Positions 45,195-45,646 of a stretch of DNA of 45,646 nt are shown in pieces. Position 1 is the stretch's first letter; every line of letters begins with the position of its first letter. The position numbers and the translations under genes were made by a program. This DNA is from Alphaproteobacteria bacterium. GTDB taxonomy: Bacteria; Pseudomonadota; Alphaproteobacteria; SMXQ01. The stretch is from the NCBI GenBank assembly GCA_029863585.1, contig JAOTVC010000005.1, forward strand, positions 1-45,646, read 5' to 3'. Under the pieces are notes generated by a model. It was not told the DNA's origin. It was given only the letters and a program-made list of their open reading frames with translations, and did no database searches.

Positions 45195-45646
45195 ATGAGC
45201 AGGCGGGCAAATCCGACCCTGATCGGCGGTTTCGTGATCGGCGCCGTGCTGTTGGCCGTCCTCGGCGCCGCCCTGTTCAGTTCCGAGCATCTGTTCACAC
45301 GCAAATTCAAGGCGGTCATGTATTTCACCGGCAACGTCGCCGGCCTCAATATCGGCGCTCCGGTCAATTTCCGCGGCGTCAAGGTCGGCACCGTGACCAG
45401 CATCAGGCTGATCTCCCACGGGCCCAAAGAGGAGCTGCTGATCCCCGTATATGTGGAGTTCGACTCCGAAAGCGTGGTCCGCCGCGACGGCAAGGAGACC
45501 GCCGATGTCGGCAAGGCGCTCCAAGCGCTGATCGGCCGCGGCCTGCGCGCGCAGCTGAACGTCCAGAGCTTCGTCACTGGTCTGCTCTCCATCGAGCTCG
45601 ATTTCCATCCCGACACCGAGATCCGCCGCGTCGCCCGCGACGCCAC
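45195..45646 (+). CDS. MlaD/MCE-domain protein (truncated by window end)
   Basis: N-terminal TM then 'FKAVMYFTGNVAGLNIGAPVNFRGVKVGTVTSI' MCE motif; open to end of window. Confidence 0.88.
   Translation, partial: MSRRANPTLIGGFVIGAVLLAVLGAALFSSEHLFTRKFKAVMYFTGNVAGLNIGAPVNFRGVKVGTVTSIRLISHGPKEELLIPVYVEFDSESVVRRDGKETADVGKALQALIGRGLRAQLNVQSFVTGLLSIELDFHPDTEIRRVARDA

Noticed and set aside
1-45646. CRISPR array, tRNA/rRNA, insertion sequence, prophage or toxin-antitoxin locus
   Set aside because: Scanned by eye; no repeat-spacer periodicity, RNA-gene signatures, transposase/integrase ORFs or TA-like gene pairs were recognised.

Overview
The window is GC-rich and alphaproteobacterial in character. 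It is densely coding, with about 36 protein genes. I saw no tRNA, rRNA, CRISPR array, transposase or prophage genes. The content is mostly transport and catabolism of organic molecules: three tripartite-tricarboxylate-transporter (Bug/TctC-type) binding proteins, an FbpABC-like ABC importer, a TRAP transporter with a TatT lipoprotein, and an Mla-type ABC locus at the right edge. Around these sit VOC proteins, amidohydrolases, a bicupin, a class II aldolase, hydantoinase/oxoprolinase A and B subunits, core-MetE-like enzymes, a molybdenum hydroxylase large subunit, an N-acyl-D-amino-acid deacylase, an SDR, MmgE/PrpD, a sulfatase-like membrane protein, a sterol desaturase and others. The main leads are: (i) a cupin-amidohydrolase-ABC importer-aldolase gene run with a near-consensus internal promoter and a 13-bp intercistronic hairpin; (ii) three orphan TTT binding proteins with Lys-rich C-terminal tails, one carrying an extra C-terminal domain; (iii) a solitary Mo-hydroxylase large subunit coupled to a core-MetE and a VOC gene, divergent from a second core-MetE; (iv) inverted hyuB paralogs about 24 kb apart; (v) a TatT-DctP-DctQM locus; and (vi) several dyads and repeats in divergent promoters, including a CtrA-like TTAA-N7-TTAA box. 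Functional assignments come from reading the translated sequence; no database search was run.
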